Positions 4,877-5,138 of a stretch of DNA of 5,138 bases are shown here, one piece after another. A program made the translations under genes and the position numbers. The stretch's first letter is position 1; each line of letters starts with the position of its first letter. Source of the DNA: Planctomycetota bacterium (lineage in GTDB: Bacteria; Planctomycetota; Phycisphaerae; UBA1845; Fen-1342); the NCBI GenBank assembly GCA_030616465.1, contig JAUWXH010000194.1, forward strand, positions 1 to 5,138. The letters run 5' to 3'. The notes under the pieces were generated by a model. It saw only the letters and a list, made by a program, of their open reading frames with translations, did no database searches and was not told the origin of the DNA.

Positions 4877-5138
4877 CTAAACGGCCAGACCACCCTCTTC
4901 CAGCACGACTTTGAGCTTGCCCAGCGCCTTGTTCTGAATCTGGCGCACACGCTCCTTGGTCACCCCGATCATCTCGCCAACCTGCTCGAGCGTCTTGACC
5001 TTGGACGGTTCGTGGGCGTCGCACTCCCCGTCGAGGGCGAAGCGCGCCCGGATCACGCATTGCTCCACGTCGCTGAGCTGCGCAAGGTTGTCGCCCAGGA
5101 TGCTCTTCAGCTCGTCCACGCAGTCGCCTTCGACGTTG
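4877..5138 (-). CDS. Sigma-70 family sigma factor, C-terminal part (cut by window edge)
   Basis: About 86 C-terminal residues are visible; the gene continues past the right edge, so the internal GTG at 5119 is not its start. They form sigma region 4, which binds the -35 promoter element as part of RNA polymerase holoenzyme. Region 4.1 reads LAQLSDVEQCVIRARFALDG. The region 4.2 helix-turn-helix runs from TLEQVGEMIG to VTKERVRQIQNKALGKLK (encoded at 4910-4993), a clear match to the second sigma-70 family signature. The RERIRQIE-like form points to an RpoD/RpoS-type factor rather than a short ECF factor. Between 4.1 and 4.2 the linker GECDAHEPSKVK is longer than in E. coli RpoD. The last residues (VVLEEGGLAV) form a short tail. 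Whether this is the main housekeeping sigma or an alternative one cannot be told without regions 1-3. Confidence 0.9.
   Translation of the reverse strand, partial: NVEGDCVDELKSILGDNLAQLSDVEQCVIRARFALDGECDAHEPSKVKTLEQVGEMIGVTKERVRQIQNKALGKLKVVLEEGGLAV

Noticed and set aside
4233..4880. Plus-strand open frame of 215 codons opposite the TPR gene
   Set aside because: Antisense to well-formed TPR units and with no recognisable motif; it exists because stop codons are rare at this GC content.

Overview
The window is a GC-rich piece of bacterial chromosome holding seven protein genes (one cut by the right edge) and one conspicuous palindromic repeat. Three signs point to a planctomycete or close PVC relative: a membrane protein with an N-terminal CPSC...CPYC zinc ribbon of the kind abundant in Planctomycetes, a sigma-70 region 4 ending in the TKERVRQIQN form, and a TsaC/Sua5 domain fused to a low-molecular-weight phosphatase. 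This assignment is inference from protein style; no marker gene proves it.

Left part, plus strand (1-1695): a good sigma-70-type promoter (TTGACA, 17 nt, GACAAT) precedes a fused gene. Its N-terminal half is a threonylcarbamoyl-adenylate synthase for tRNA t6A. Its C-terminal half is a low-molecular-weight protein phosphatase with the CTGNSCRS loop. Ribose-5-phosphate isomerase B follows, overlapping the fusion gene by 20 nt behind a strong Shine-Dalgarno sequence. From memory, Bacillus subtilis has the same three functions side by side (ywlC, ywlE, ywlF), so this looks like a condensed version of that cluster.

Middle part, minus strand (1736-2899): a zinc-ribbon protein with three membrane segments, followed 48 nt downstream by a DUF2203 protein. 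The pair converges on rpiB and appears to have its own promoter near 2977-3006.

Intergenic 2900-3254: the only stretch over 300 nt without a gene. It holds that promoter and a 126-bp compound palindrome (3068-3193) with nested inverted repeats, resembling a dispersed REP/MITE-like element.

Right part, minus strand (3255-5138): nadD (NAD synthesis) lies 26 nt downstream of a HEAT-like/TPR protein gene, probably one operon read from a promoter at 4708-4735. Upstream of that is the 3' end of a primary-type sigma factor gene, followed by a structured hairpin at 4802-4842.

Most genes are ordinary housekeeping. The points deserving attention are the TsaC-phosphatase fusion and its arginine-phosphatase-like loop, the compound palindrome, and the hairpin after the sigma gene. 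I found no tRNA, rRNA, CRISPR array, transposase or phage gene, and no clear sign of a new multi-gene system.
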